From the NCBI GenBank assembly GCA_963070105.1, contig OY718803.1, positions 87,501 to 151,500 of the forward strand: DNA of 64,000 nucleotides, written 5' to 3'. Positions 63,962 through 64,000 of this stretch are shown here, piece after piece. The position numbers and the translations under genes were made by a program. The notes under the pieces were generated by a model that was not told where the DNA came from, searched no databases, and saw only the letters and a list, made by a program, of their open reading frames with translations. Origin of the DNA: Litomosoides sigmodontis (lineage: Eukaryota > Nematoda > Chromadorea > Rhabditida > Onchocercidae). Each line of letters starts with the position of its first letter. The first letter of the stretch is position 1.

Positions 63962-64000
63962 CTGAAATAATTATCGTTGATTAGTGAATATTAGGTTGAG

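Overview
The window is nuclear DNA from a nematode. Genes are split into many small exons with GT-AG introns. Acceptors are mostly T-rich ending TTTCAG or TTTTAG, and several start codons lie just downstream of such a site, as expected for spliced-leader trans-splicing. One gene is a cuticle collagen, and the gene set has clear nematode counterparts (semaphorin smp-1, protein kinase D dkf-1, an MBD2/3 protein without an MBD). I lean towards a parasitic Spirurina-type genome because of the long microsatellites and mixed base composition, but the species is not identifiable by eye.

Layout. 1-3444: gene-poor, simple repeats. 3445-8070 (-): WDTC1/adipose-type WD40+TPR protein, 11 exons. 11318-12848 (+): ANP32 acidic leucine-rich nuclear protein, 4 exons. 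16039-17520 (-): MBD2/3-type NuRD subunit, 3 exons seen. 18694-22408 (+): CYB5R4 (cytochrome b5 + CS + b5 reductase fusion), 12 exons. 23681-24229 (+): dithiol glutaredoxin, 2 exons. 25260-30184 (+): compact TAK1/MAP3K7-like kinase, 10 exons, with large microsatellites in two introns. 31913-34604 (+): cuticle collagen, 7 exons. 34605-43197: 8.6 kb without a supported gene, higher GC. 43198-51222 (+): class-1 transmembrane semaphorin, 14 exons. 53802-58707 (-): protein kinase D of DKF-1 type, 16 exons. 60887-60930 (-): 3' half of an elongator tRNA-Met. 62930-63480 (-): possible unresolved gene. 63858-63961 (-): last exon of a gene entering from the right edge.

Exon models were assembled by hand from splice signals, reading-frame phase and remembered family motifs. 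For all complete models the exon lengths sum to a multiple of three. CYB5R4, glutaredoxin and the kinase lie head-to-tail on one strand about 1.0-1.3 kb apart, which could be a loose operon, though the spacing is wide. The other genes are functionally unrelated: ubiquitin ligase adaptor, chromatin, redox, stress kinase, cuticle, axon guidance and DAG/PKD signalling. I see no CRISPR array, prophage, intact transposon or novel multi-gene system. The more interesting points are a GC-AG intron and a lost activation-loop phosphosite in the PKD gene, changed cofactor-loop residues in CYB5R4, a TAK1-like kinase without the usual C-terminal region, a pre-miRNA-like hairpin at 39676-39735, and perfect palindromes in the non-coding DNA.
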